Shown: positions 10,311 through 18,235 of the stretch, piece after piece
Position numbering within the stretch: position 1 is the first letter of the stretch
How the letters are laid out: each line of letters opens with the position of its first letter
Assembly (NCBI RefSeq): GCF_005144885.1
Contig: NZ_CP039690.1
Location: forward strand, 7,056,873-7,120,872
Direction: 5' to 3'
Source: Phreatobacter stygius
Lineage (GTDB): Bacteria; Pseudomonadota; Alphaproteobacteria; Rhizobiales; Phreatobacteraceae
DNA length: 64,000 nucleotides
The notes under the pieces: generated by a model
Databases searched by the model: none
The model's input: only the letters and a program-made list of their open reading frames with translations
Told to the model about the DNA's origin: nothing
Made by a program: the position numbers and the translations under genes

Positions 10311-11543
10311 ATGCCGAGTCCGCCCGTCCCGACAAACCCCGCCACCACCCGCGTCGCTGGTCTCCTTGCCATCACCCAGGTGTTCGGCTGGGGCACGACC
10401 TATTACCTGCCCTCGACCATGGCCGGCCCGCTCACCGCCGAGCTCGGCTTGACCGGCGAAGGCATTTTTGCCGGCATTTCGGTCATGCTGCTGGTCAGCG
10501 CCGTGGTCGCGCCGCGGCTCGGGCGGGTCATCGACCGCCATGGCGCGCACTGGCCAATGGTGGCCGGCTCGCTCCTGATGGCCATCGCCCTGGTCATCCT
10601 GTCGCGCGCCACCGGCCTGGTCAGTTATCTCGCCGCCTGGGTGGTGATCGGCATCGGCACGCCCTTGTCGCTGACCCAGGCCGCGACCGCAGCGCTCGCC
10701 CAGCTCGACCGCCAGCGCGCCCGCCAGTCGATCGGCCTGCTGATGCTGATGGGCGGCCTGTCCTCGACCGTGTTCTGGCCGCTGACCGCCTGGCTCAACA
10801 CCAGCATCGGCTGGCGCGACACCTGCCTCCTGTTCGCGCTCGCCCAACTCGTCGTCTGCCTGCCGATCCACGCCTTCGGCCTGCGCGTCTCCAATGGCCG
10901 CAACCACGCCGATAGCGTGCCCGGCGAACCGGCGACAGCCGCCCTGTCCTTGACCCCGGCCGACCGGCGCAAGGCCTTCATCCTGATGGCGGCCGGCTTC
11001 TCGCTGACCGGCTTCGTCTCCTGGGGCCTGCCGCTACATGTCATCGGCATTCTCGAAGGTTATGGCCATTCCGCGGCCTTCGCGGTCGCCGCCGGCGCGC
11101 TGATGGGGCCGGCCCAGGTCTCGGCGCGGCTTGCCGAAATGACCTTCGGCAAACGCCACGGCATCCTCACCATTGGCGTGGTCTCGGCGGCGATCATGCC
11201 GGTCGCGGTCGCCTTGCCGGTGATCGGCAACGCTTCGCCGGCCATCGCCATCGGCTTCGTCGTCGGCTACGGCCTGGCCGCCGGCGCCATGACCATCGTG
11301 CGCAATGTCGCGCCGCTCGCCCTGTTCGGCTGGCAGACCTATGCCACCATGACCGGCTGGCTGTCGCTGCCGCAGAACATCGTCTTCGCCATTTCGCCGA
11401 TGATCTTCGCCGCGCTGATCCGCCATTCCGGCCCGACCGCCGCACTGATCGTCGCCTTCGGCGCGGCGCTGGCCGCGCTCGGCGTGATGATCATGCTGGA
11501 GCGCCATTTCCGCCGGGCCACCGCCGGCGGACGGGCGGCCTGA
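10311..11543 (+). CDS. MFS transporter
   Basis: The 410-residue protein is a 12-helix major facilitator. The N-terminal half begins AGLLAITQVFGWGTTYYLP and has the loop 2-3 motif A region (PRLGRVIDRHGAHWPM). A hydrophilic centre around residue 200 (GEPATAALSLTPADRRK) separates the two six-helix bundles. The QVFGWGTTYY start resembles uncharacterised MFS carriers of Rhizobiales. Substrate and direction are unknown. It is divergent from the ABC operon and convergent with the DUF2848 gene. Confidence 0.9.
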   Translation: MPSPPVPTNPATTRVAGLLAITQVFGWGTTYYLPSTMAGPLTAELGLTGEGIFAGISVMLLVSAVVAPRLGRVIDRHGAHWPMVAGSLLMAIALVILSRATGLVSYLAAWVVIGIGTPLSLTQAATAALAQLDRQRARQSIGLLMLMGGLSSTVFWPLTAWLNTSIGWRDTCLLFALAQLVVCLPIHAFGLRVSNGRNHADSVPGEPATAALSLTPADRRKAFILMAAGFSLTGFVSWGLPLHVIGILEGYGHSAAFAVAAGALMGPAQVSARLAEMTFGKRHGILTIGVVSAAIMPVAVALPVIGNASPAIAIGFVVGYGLAAGAMTIVRNVAPLALFGWQTYATMTGWLSLPQNIVFAISPMIFAALIRHSGPTAALIVAFGAALAALGVMIMLERHFRRATAGGRAA

Positions 11544-11655
11544 AGCCGGTCCGATCGGTCGGCCGACCCCGCAGGCGGATTGCACCGACTGCTGGACCGG
11601 CCCGAAGAAACATTTCGATCCGACGCGGCGCGAACCCAAAAAGGGCTGACGCGCC

Positions 11656-12336
11656 TCAGCTGACGACGGGCAGATCCGCAATGTCATAGGCATGGCTGAT
11701 CGCCCGGTTCAGCACGGGATCGATCAATTCCATCTCGAACCGCGCGGCCGGCCGGATGCCGCCGATGGCACCGAGCGTGCCGCCGAACATGACGGTCGCC
11801 GGCGGCAGCGTCGCGTGTCCCGTCCATTTGGCGATCAGGTCGGACGGCGGGCGGAGCGCCGAGAGCTTGCCCTCCTGATAGAGCACGCGGGCGCCGTCGA
11901 TCACCGCATGCGACCGCAGGATCAGCTCGTCCCAATGGGCGGTCACCTCGTCGAGCTTCCATAAGGCCGTCGCGACCGGCTTGGCGCACATCTGCTTGGA
12001 CAGGGCGATGCCGACGGTTTCGGCCTTGCGGTCGGTGTGATCGGAACCGACCGTCACCCACAGGCCGTCGGCGAGCGACACGATGACCGGCTCGATCTCG
12101 CCTGACGAATCGGGCCCGAGCACCTCGACCCGCGTCGCCTGGGTCAACAGCGCATTGGCGCCGCGATAGAACACCGGCACGGATGACGGCGGCGGCACGC
12201 CGATCGCCGCGAGCTCCTCGATATGGTGATGGATCGCCTTTTCGTCGCGCCCGGCCCAGCCGGCAATGACCAGGGTTTCCGGGGTGAAGGCGATATGGTC
12301 GAAACGGTCGGCCTGATGGCGTGTGAACGTCAGCAT
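11656..12336 (-). CDS. DUF2848 family protein
   Basis: The 226-residue product matches the DUF2848 family of soluble proteins related to the fumarylacetoacetate hydrolase fold. Recognised segments are LVIAGWAGRDEKAIHHHIEELAAIGVP (near residue 20-45, quoted in part), TVGSDHTDRKAE, KQMCAKPVA and PPATVMFGGTLGAIGG. ATG 12336 (MLTFTRHQ) is chosen because AGGA lies upstream and the family begins here. It lies downstream of tctCBA on the same strand, separated by a dispersed repeat, suggesting it acts on the imported carboxylate; no reaction is established. Confidence 0.85.
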   Translation of the reverse strand: MLTFTRHQADRFDHIAFTPETLVIAGWAGRDEKAIHHHIEELAAIGVPPPSSVPVFYRGANALLTQATRVEVLGPDSSGEIEPVIVSLADGLWVTVGSDHTDRKAETVGIALSKQMCAKPVATALWKLDEVTAHWDELILRSHAVIDGARVLYQEGKLSALRPPSDLIAKWTGHATLPPATVMFGGTLGAIGGIRPAARFEMELIDPVLNRAISHAYDIADLPVVS

Positions 12337-12435
12337 GAAAACGGGTCCTGTCGAAAGATGAGCAAGCGATAGCGGTTCAGGCGCGATGGCGCCAGCAGCC
12401 GATGGCTGGCGGAGGTTCGCGCGCGGGAAGGAGTT

Positions 12436-12505
12436 CCCCCTCTCCCGGCCTTCGGCCGACCTCTCCCCGCCGGGGCGAGGTGGGTCGGTGGTTCTCGTGC
12501 GATCC
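12436..12505. repeat. Dispersed palindromic intergenic repeat, copy 1
   Basis: CCCCCTCTCCCGG, a short TTCGG hairpin, then CTCTCCCCGCCGG and GAGGTGGGTCGGTGGTTCTCGTGCG. The same modular arrangement recurs at 16317, 17579, 22751 and 22871. It lies in the gap between tctA and the DUF2848 gene. Confidence 0.7.
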
Positions 12506-12570
12506 TCGAAGGACGACAACCTGCTCTGGGGGGTACTGGAGGCAGACCCTCTCGATATCCCGCCCCGCCC

Positions 12571-14073
12571 CTACCCCTCGACCGCTATCTCCTTGCGCTT
12601 GGCATTGATCCAGGGCACCAGCGCGGTCAGCAGCACGACCGCCGAGGCGATGATGAACACCGCCGAGATCGGCCGCTCCAGGAAGGTCATCCAGCTGCCG
12701 CGCGACAGGATCAGCGCCTTCCTGAGGTTGTTTTCCAGGAGCGGCCCGAGCACGAAACCGAGCACCAGCGGCGCCGGCTCGAAACCGAAGCGCGCGACCG
12801 CCCAGCCGACGACGCCGAAAGCGATCATCACATAGACGTCGAAGATATGGCCGGAGACCGAGAACACCCCGATGCAGCAGAGCAGCAGGATGATCGGGAA
12901 CAGGATGCCATAGGGCACGCTCAGGCAACGCACCCACAGGCCGATCAGCGGCAGATTGAGGATCAGCAGCATGACATTGCCGACATACATGGAGGCGACC
13001 ACGCCCCAGAACAGGTCGGGCCGCTGGCTGATCAGGGTTGGACCGATCGGCACGTTGTGGATGATCAGCGCGCCCATCAGCAGGGCCAGCACGGCATTGG
13101 GCGGGATGCCGAGCGTCAAGAGCGGAATGAAGGCCGAGCCGGCGGCCGCATTATTGGCGGCTTCAGGCGCCGCCACGCCCTCGATGGCGCCATGGCCGAA
13201 GCGCTCCGGCGTCTTCGAAATGCGCTTTTCCACGGCATAAGCGACAAAGGACGAGATCACCGCGCCGCCGCCGGGCAGGATGCCCAGCACGAAACCGATC
13301 ACTGTGCCGCGCAGGATGGCGAAGCGGCTGGCCAGCCAGTCGGCCCGCTTCGGCATCAGGCCGGTCACCTTGCTCTGCACCAGGCTGCGGCTGGTGCCCT
13401 GTTCGAGGTTCTTCAGGATCTCGGCAACCCCGAACAGCCCCATCACGACCGGCACCAGGCCAACTCCGTCGATCAGTTCCAGCCGGTCGAAGGTCAGCCG
13501 CGGCAGGCCGGTGATCGAATCGAGGCCGGCGAGGCCGAGCACCAGGCCGATCGCCGCCATGATCAGCGATTTCAGCACCGAGGCCTGGGACAGATAGGCG
13601 ATGAGGCAAAGGCCCAGCACCATCAGCGCGCAATATTCGGCCGGCCCGAAGGCCAGGGCCGCGGTCACCATGACCGGCGCCAGCAGGACGAGCCCGACCA
13701 GCGCGGCGGTGCCGGCAATGAACGAGCCGATGGCGGAAATGGCGAGCGCCGGGCCGGCCCGGCCCTGCTTGGCCATCTCATGGCCGTCGAGGCAGGTGAC
13801 GACGGAAGCCGCCTCGCCTGGAATGCGCACCAGGATCGAGGTGGTCGAGCCGCCATACATCGAGCCGTAATAGATGCCGGCCAGCATGATCACCGCCGCG
13901 GTCGGCGGGATGGCGAGCGTCGCCGGCAGCAGCAGCGACATGGCGGCGATCGGGCCGATGCCCGGCAGAACCCCGACCAGCGTGCCGATGACCACGCCGG
14001 CGAGGCAGTAGAACAGGTTTTCCGGCGCGAGCGCGACCAGAAAGCCGGTTCCGAGCTGGCTCAGGAGATCCAT
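12571..14073 (-). CDS. tctA: Tripartite tricarboxylate transporter, large permease TctA
   Basis: The 500-residue protein with about 12 membrane helices is the TctA channel subunit of TTT secondary transporters. Hallmarks are GVLPGIGPIAAMSLLLP near residue 35, IYYGSMYGGSTTSIL, IPGEAASVVTCLDGHEMA, and the second inverted copy with ILPGGGAVISSFVAY and LTLGIPPNAVLALLMGAL. It couples carboxylate import to an ion gradient with TctB and the periplasmic TctC. It starts 3 bases after the tctB stop. The substrate of this set is not evident. Confidence 0.95.
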   Translation of the reverse strand: MDLLSQLGTGFLVALAPENLFYCLAGVVIGTLVGVLPGIGPIAAMSLLLPATLAIPPTAAVIMLAGIYYGSMYGGSTTSILVRIPGEAASVVTCLDGHEMAKQGRAGPALAISAIGSFIAGTAALVGLVLLAPVMVTAALAFGPAEYCALMVLGLCLIAYLSQASVLKSLIMAAIGLVLGLAGLDSITGLPRLTFDRLELIDGVGLVPVVMGLFGVAEILKNLEQGTSRSLVQSKVTGLMPKRADWLASRFAILRGTVIGFVLGILPGGGAVISSFVAYAVEKRISKTPERFGHGAIEGVAAPEAANNAAAGSAFIPLLTLGIPPNAVLALLMGALIIHNVPIGPTLISQRPDLFWGVVASMYVGNVMLLILNLPLIGLWVRCLSVPYGILFPIILLLCCIGVFSVSGHIFDVYVMIAFGVVGWAVARFGFEPAPLVLGFVLGPLLENNLRKALILSRGSWMTFLERPISAVFIIASAVVLLTALVPWINAKRKEIAVEG

Positions 14074-14076
14074 GGC

Positions 14077-14541
14077 TCAACTCCCGGCCAAGATGCCGGC
14101 GAGCAGGCCGGGCGGCAAAGGGCTCGACAGGAGCCGGGCGAACACGAACCAGGACAGGACGGCGGTGCCGGCGCCGAGCCCGAGCGCGACCGGCCAGGCA
14201 TAGCGGCCGACCACCACGAACAGGCCGGTGAGCAATGCGATGGTCGAGGGAATGAAGCCGAGCGGCTGGAACACCAGCGCATAAGCGAGCACGGCGGCGG
14301 CGGCGGCCAGCGCCAGCTGCCAGCGCCCCTCGCCCGCTGGCACCGGATCGGCCGGCGGCGCGGCAAGGCCGATCAGGCCAAGCGCCCCGGCGGCTGCGAT
14401 CAGGATCACGCCGATCCACCAGAAGATGAAGCCGGAACCCGGATTGGCCGGCCGGCCGAGGCCGAGGTCCAGCCCCTCCCGCACCAGCAAGGCGCCGAGC
14501 GCGGCAGTGGCCGCCGCCGCCACGAGATCCGCAACGCGCAT
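14077..14541 (-). CDS. tctB: Tripartite tricarboxylate transporter, small permease TctB
   Basis: This 154-residue hydrophobic protein has four membrane helices, as TctB does. It starts MRVADLVAAAATAALGALLV, and PANPGSGFIFWWIGVILIAA and FQPLGFIPSTIALLTGLF are typical TctB segments. An in-frame ATG at 14553 is an alternative start; ATG 14541 follows an AGGATGG element at better spacing. It lies 35 bases downstream of tctC and directly upstream of tctA. Confidence 0.9.
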   Translation of the reverse strand: MRVADLVAAAATAALGALLVREGLDLGLGRPANPGSGFIFWWIGVILIAAAGALGLIGLAAPPADPVPAGEGRWQLALAAAAAVLAYALVFQPLGFIPSTIALLTGLFVVVGRYAWPVALGLGAGTAVLSWFVFARLLSSPLPPGLLAGILAGS

Positions 14542-14576
14542 CGTGAGCACCATCCTGATCGTGTGCGGAACCGGCG

Positions 14577-15566
14577 TCAGCCGCGCAGGTTGAGGCCTTC
14601 GACCTGGCTCTTCATCTCGTCGAAGGTCTTGCGGACGAAGGCCTCGTAGGTTGCCGTGTCCATATAGTCGACCTCCTGGTCGAGCTGCGCCATGACGCGC
14701 AGGTGATCCGGGTCCTCGATGCCCTTCTTGAAGGCGTCGTGCAGGATCTTGACCACGCCCGGGTCCATGCCTTTCGGCCCGGCCAGGCCAAAGGGCGAGT
14801 TCGAGACGATGTCGATGCCGCTTTCCTGGAGGGTCGGAACGGTTGGCCAGGACTTCGTCCGGCTCTTGCCCCAGGTGCACAGGAGCCGGAGCTGCCCGCC
14901 ATTGACCAGCGGCGCCCAGCCGCTGGAATCGGCCTGCACCATGACATGGCCGCCGAGCACCGCCGCATTGGTCTCGGCCGCGCCGCGAAACGGCACATGG
15001 GTCCACTTGATGTTCTCGCGCTTGGCGATCTCCATCATGGTGATGTGCAGCGAGGTGCCGGCGCCCGGCGTGCCATAGGTCACCTCGTCGGGCTTGGCGC
15101 GGGCGAACTCGATCAGGTCGCGCATGGTCTTGTGCGGGCTGTCGGCCCGGACCGTGACGCCGAAGCAATAACCGGCGACATGGACCACATAGCTGAAATC
15201 GGTCAGCGGGTTGAAGGTCACCCGCGTCATGTGCGGCAACCGGAACATGGTGATCGGCATCTGCGCCAGGGTATAGCCGTCGGGCTTGGCATTGGCCGCC
15301 ATCTGCGCCGGCCCGAGGGTGCCGCCGGCGCCCGGCCGGTTCTCCACCACGATCCGCTCGCCGAGATGTTTTTGCGTCGCCTCGGCGAGCGCCCGGAACC
15401 CGACATCCGACGACCCGCCGGCCGTCCACGGCACGATCAGCGTCACCGGCCTCGCCGGGAAACGCGGCTGCGCCAGCACCGCCGGTGCCGCGGCGCCCGA
15501 CAGCGCCAGGCCGGCCGACCCGGTCAATATCGTCCGTCGCGACGGAATCCAGACTTTCGTGGACAT
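14577..15566 (-). CDS. tctC: Tripartite tricarboxylate transporter substrate-binding protein TctC
   Basis: Periplasmic Bug-family receptor of 329 residues that delivers a carboxylate to TctAB. The N-terminus (IPSRRTILTGSAGLALSG, ending AVLAQ) looks like a Tat signal. The mature part begins FPARPVTLIVPWTAGGSSDV, the Bug signature, followed by VENRPGAGGTLGPAQMA and VTYGTPGAGTSLHITMME. ATG 15566 has GGAGGAAG 8 bases upstream. It heads the tctCBA operon, with a candidate promoter about 85 bases upstream and a cupin gene divergent. Confidence 0.94.
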   Translation of the reverse strand: MSTKVWIPSRRTILTGSAGLALSGAAAPAVLAQPRFPARPVTLIVPWTAGGSSDVGFRALAEATQKHLGERIVVENRPGAGGTLGPAQMAANAKPDGYTLAQMPITMFRLPHMTRVTFNPLTDFSYVVHVAGYCFGVTVRADSPHKTMRDLIEFARAKPDEVTYGTPGAGTSLHITMMEIAKRENIKWTHVPFRGAAETNAAVLGGHVMVQADSSGWAPLVNGGQLRLLCTWGKSRTKSWPTVPTLQESGIDIVSNSPFGLAGPKGMDPGVVKILHDAFKKGIEDPDHLRVMAQLDQEVDYMDTATYEAFVRKTFDEMKSQVEGLNLRG

Positions 15567-15649
15567 GGGGCGCTTCCTCCTCGATGCGCTGAAAACAAGC
15601 CAACGGTCTTGATGCCGTCCGGGCGGAGCTTTGGTCCGCATTTTTGACG

Positions 15650-15678
15650 AGTAGACAGTGCCGCCGGGCACTCTTCAA
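15650..15678 (-). promoter_or_regulatory. Candidate promoter of tctCBA
   Basis: TTGAAG-N17-TCTACT on the minus strand, about 85 bases upstream of the tctC start. Four of six positions match consensus in each hexamer. Visual call. Confidence 0.4.
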
Positions 15679-15795
15679 GTGCGGCAATCGCCGCGGCGCC
15701 CCGGCCGCCGCGCTAATCATAACGGCAGTCGCGGGTTGCCCGCGGACGGGCCTTGCGGTTTGATCCGGCCCGGACACATGCGAGGGGAGAATATC

Positions 15796-16251
15796 ATGCA
15801 GCCGATGACCGCTGGGGTCACCAAGGCCGGCACCGGGATCGACGGGATCGTCTGGAACATCATGGGCCAGACCTATGTGCCGAAACAGCTGAGCGAGGGC
15901 TCGCTGTCATGGCACGCGACCTTCCCGCCGGGCACCTTCGTGCCGCCGCATATCCATCCGACCCAGGACGAGTTCATCTATATGCTCGAGGGCCGGCTCG
16001 ACCTGGTGCTGGAAGGCCGGGATTTCGCCGCCACATCAGGCGACGTCATCCGGCTGCCGATGGGCCAGGCCCACGGCATTTTCAACAAGAGCGACCAGAC
16101 GGTGAAATGTTTCTTCTGGGTCACCCCGACGCGCAAGCTCTACGACCTGTTCTGGGGCATCCATTCGCTGCCCGAGCAGACGCCCGAGGCGGTCGTCGCG
16201 ATCTCGGCCAAGCATGAAGTGGTGTTCCTGCCGCCGCCTCCGGGGGCGTGA
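15796..16251 (+). CDS. Cupin-domain protein
   Basis: The 151-residue protein is a single-domain cupin. Motif 1 appears as PPHIHPTQDEFIYMLEG, supplying two His and a Glu to a metal site, and motif 2 as GDVIRLPMGQAHGIFN, supplying the last His. ATG 15796 is preceded by GAGGGGAG; an ATG six codons earlier has no ribosome-binding site. It is divergent from tctCBA, so a role as a small dioxygenase, isomerase or sensor in the same carboxylate pathway is plausible but not shown. Confidence 0.88.
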   Translation: MQPMTAGVTKAGTGIDGIVWNIMGQTYVPKQLSEGSLSWHATFPPGTFVPPHIHPTQDEFIYMLEGRLDLVLEGRDFAATSGDVIRLPMGQAHGIFNKSDQTVKCFFWVTPTRKLYDLFWGIHSLPEQTPEAVVAISAKHEVVFLPPPPGA

Positions 16252-16316
16252 GCTGGTCGAAGCTCCGACACGGCTGGCCGATTCACGTCTGTTGCGAAAG
16301 CCGACCTCATCGGGAT

Positions 16317-16368
16317 GCCGCCGACCTCCCCCCGGCGGGGGGAGGTCGGCGCTTTAGCGCCGGGAGAG
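16317..16368. repeat. Dispersed palindromic repeat, copy 2 (interrupted by the IS)
   Basis: GCCGACCTCCCCCCGGCGGG, GGAGGTCGGCGC and GCGCCGGGAGAG, nearly the same modules as copy 4 at 22751. In copy 4 the text continues GGTGAA; here it stops at GGGAGAG where the IS110 element begins, and AGGGTGAA reappears at 17445. Confidence 0.65.
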
Positions 16369-17446
16369 CATCTGTGTTTCGGGTCAAGCCTGTTTTGGAG
16401 CGTGAGTGGCCCAAGTGCGGTCCTGAGCGATAAGGGTGTTGGCGAGGACGACGAGCTTTCGAGCCACGGCGATGAGGGCGCATTTGGGCTTCTTGCCCTT
16501 GGCGATCAGGCGGTCGTGGAAACTTTTCATGTCGACGTTGCAGCGCGTGGCCGAGAGCGCCGCCAGGTAGAGAACGCGGCGCACCCGGGAGCGTCCGCCC
16601 CAGATGACGCGGACGCCCTGTCGTTCACCCGAATCATCGGCGATCGGGGCTAGTCCCGCCAACAGGCTGATCTGTTTGATGTTGCAGGTCCCCAGCTCGG
16701 TCAGGGCGGCCACCAGGGTCGTGGCGACCGCCGGGCCGAACGAAGGGATCGAGATCAGAATGTCGTGGCGTCTGGCCAGGCATGGATCGGCCGCGATGCG
16801 TTTGGCGATCTCGCCGGCGATGGCTTCGATAGCCTTGGCGATCCGGGTGAGACGGTGAGCGAGATGGCGGATCAGGAACTTGTCGGTGACCGCGTGCCGC
16901 TGGTTCTTGAGGGCTGTCTGTTCGTCGACGGCCGCATCGCGGGCGCTGACCAACTCATTGAGCGCATCGAGGGCTTCCGGTGCCGGCGGTCGCTGGGCCG
17001 GGTTCATGGCCCGCGCGAACAGGGCCAACACGCGGGCATCGAGCCGGTCGGTCTTGGCCAAGGTGCCCGTGGCACGCGCGAACATGCGCACGCGATAAGG
17101 ATCGACCACGGCAACCGGCACGCCCGAGGCATGCAGGCTTCGGCGAACCTGGCGGTGCCACTTGCCGGTCGCCTCGACCACGACCAGCGCCAGATCAAAG
17201 CGCTGAAGCCAGCGCTTCAACTGCCGGATGCCCAACTCGGCATTGGCAAAACGGTGGGTCTCCCCGCCGGGCAGAACGTGGATGTCGAGCCAGCTCTTGC
17301 TGACGTCGATTCCCACGGTAGACTTGCCTTCGGTCTCTTGTTTGGACGCTTCCTTGCCTTGCATACGGGACTTCCTCCCCAGCATCTGTTCAGGACAAGA
17401 GCCAGAGGACGGCCGGACCATGCTCTCCCGCGGTGCTGAGCCAAAG
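16367..17446 (-). mobile_element. IS110-family insertion sequence (proposed boundaries)
   Basis: One transposase gene fills the element. The left junction follows GCGCCGGGAG and the right junction precedes GGTGAA, joining into the sequence seen uninterrupted at 22828-22843. The dinucleotide AG (CT on the transposase strand) is present at both junctions, as expected for IS110/IS621-type recombination with a CT core. An 11-bp inverted repeat (CGGGAGAGCAT) lies at 16361 and 17420. The right boundary is uncertain: only about 80 non-coding bases lie inside it, little for a bridge RNA, and the element could extend toward 17575. Confidence 0.55.
16384..17364 (-). CDS. IS110-family transposase (DEDD recombinase)
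   Basis: Intact 326-residue recombinase. The N-terminal RuvC-like domain has the DEDD residues D20 (GIDVSK), E64 (VVVEATG), D106 and D109 (KTDRLDARVLA). The C-terminal Tnp domain contains PSFGPAVATTLVAAL, SLLAGLAPIADDSGERQG with candidate catalytic Ser245, and RRVLYLAALSATRCN. ATG 17364 has GGGAGGAAG upstream. IS110 enzymes act with a bridge RNA specifying target and donor. All key residues are present, so the protein may be active. Confidence 0.93.
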   Translation of the reverse strand: MQGKEASKQETEGKSTVGIDVSKSWLDIHVLPGGETHRFANAELGIRQLKRWLQRFDLALVVVEATGKWHRQVRRSLHASGVPVAVVDPYRVRMFARATGTLAKTDRLDARVLALFARAMNPAQRPPAPEALDALNELVSARDAAVDEQTALKNQRHAVTDKFLIRHLAHRLTRIAKAIEAIAGEIAKRIAADPCLARRHDILISIPSFGPAVATTLVAALTELGTCNIKQISLLAGLAPIADDSGERQGVRVIWGGRSRVRRVLYLAALSATRCNVDMKSFHDRLIAKGKKPKCALIAVARKLVVLANTLIAQDRTWATHAPKQA

Positions 17447-17468
17447 GGTGAAACGGTCCCGGACATCC

Positions 17469-17500
17469 GCGTCGAGGCCGGTGGCCACCGGCCTCGACGC
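17469..17500. other. Perfect 32-bp palindrome near the IS110 right end
   Basis: GCGTCGAGGCCGGTGG is followed directly by its exact reverse complement. A second hairpin (CTCAGC / GCTGAG) follows at 17505-17520. As RNA these would be strong stem-loops. They could belong to a structured non-coding end of the IS or to the surrounding repeat; no coding function is seen. Confidence 0.6.
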
Positions 17501-17578
17501 ACCTCTCAGCCTGCGCTGAGTCGGTCCCGCAAACATGCAAGGGGGAGGGAGTTGTGGTGCCCGTGCAAAGCAACGCCC

Positions 17579-17720
17579 GTTTCGCATGGCGCCCGTCGGT
17601 TGAGTGCTTTGCCCCCTCTCCCGCCCCATAACGTCGAGCGAACCCAAGATGTGTTCGCACGCGCTATGGGCCGAGCCCTCCCCGCCGGGAGAGGCGAAGG
17701 GCAGAGGTTCACGTGCAAGA
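17579..17720. repeat. Dispersed palindromic repeat, copy 3
   Basis: Modules: GTTTCGCATGGCGC, GCTTTGCCCCCTCTCCCG, an internal hairpin with arms around CCCATA and TATGGG, then CTCCCCGCCGGGAGAGGCGA and GGTTCACGTGCAAG. Outer modules match copy 5 at 22871; the internal hairpin differs, so the unit is mosaic. With the IS and copy 2 it fills 16252-17765, where only the transposase is coding. Confidence 0.65.
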
Positions 17721-17765
17721 CCAAAAAAGGACGGACAACCCGAGTGCTCAGGTCGTCAGGCCCAC

Positions 17766-18047
17766 TCAGGCTCTCGGCTGCTCGACCAGCGCGCCGACAA
17801 TGCGCCGGACCAGCGGCAGCACCACCAGCAAGGTCGGGAAGGCGACCAGCCAGGACAGCGCCCAGGCGCCGGTCCAGCGCCCGAGGAATGGCCCCGACAG
17901 GCCGAGATTGAGTGCGGTCGAGATCGCCGAGACCACCGCGGTCATCAGGATCGACAGCACCAGCGGCATGACGATGCCGGCATAGCGCGGCGGCAATTTG
18001 CGTCGGACGCGGCGGCCGCCGGCATGGCTGAATTCAGATGTCATCAT
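17766..18047 (-). CDS. DUF2798 family membrane protein
   Basis: This 93-residue protein has two membrane helices (IVMPLVLSILMTAVVSAIST and WALSWLVAFPTLLVVLPLVR) preceded by a basic segment, RRKLPPRYAGI. That arrangement is the DUF2798 family. The family has no established function. Two adjacent ATG codons (18047, 18044) are equally possible starts. It stands alone between the repeat-IS region and an EamA exporter. Confidence 0.8.
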   Translation of the reverse strand: MMTSEFSHAGGRRVRRKLPPRYAGIVMPLVLSILMTAVVSAISTALNLGLSGPFLGRWTGAWALSWLVAFPTLLVVLPLVRRIVGALVEQPRA

Positions 18048-18235
18048 GAGAAGTTCCGTTCACAGGCTCGAGCCGCGCCGCGGCCCGGCGGGAGAACCCG
18101 GACGCGCCGCCCCAAGGCTCGAAGCCTCCTCAAGGGTTTGGCGCGTTGATTCTCGTGAACGCTTACGATCCCGCCTTTGGCCGGCGGAACGCCGCCCTCA
18201 TAACCAGAGCGCGGCGGCGATGCAATCCTCGATCG

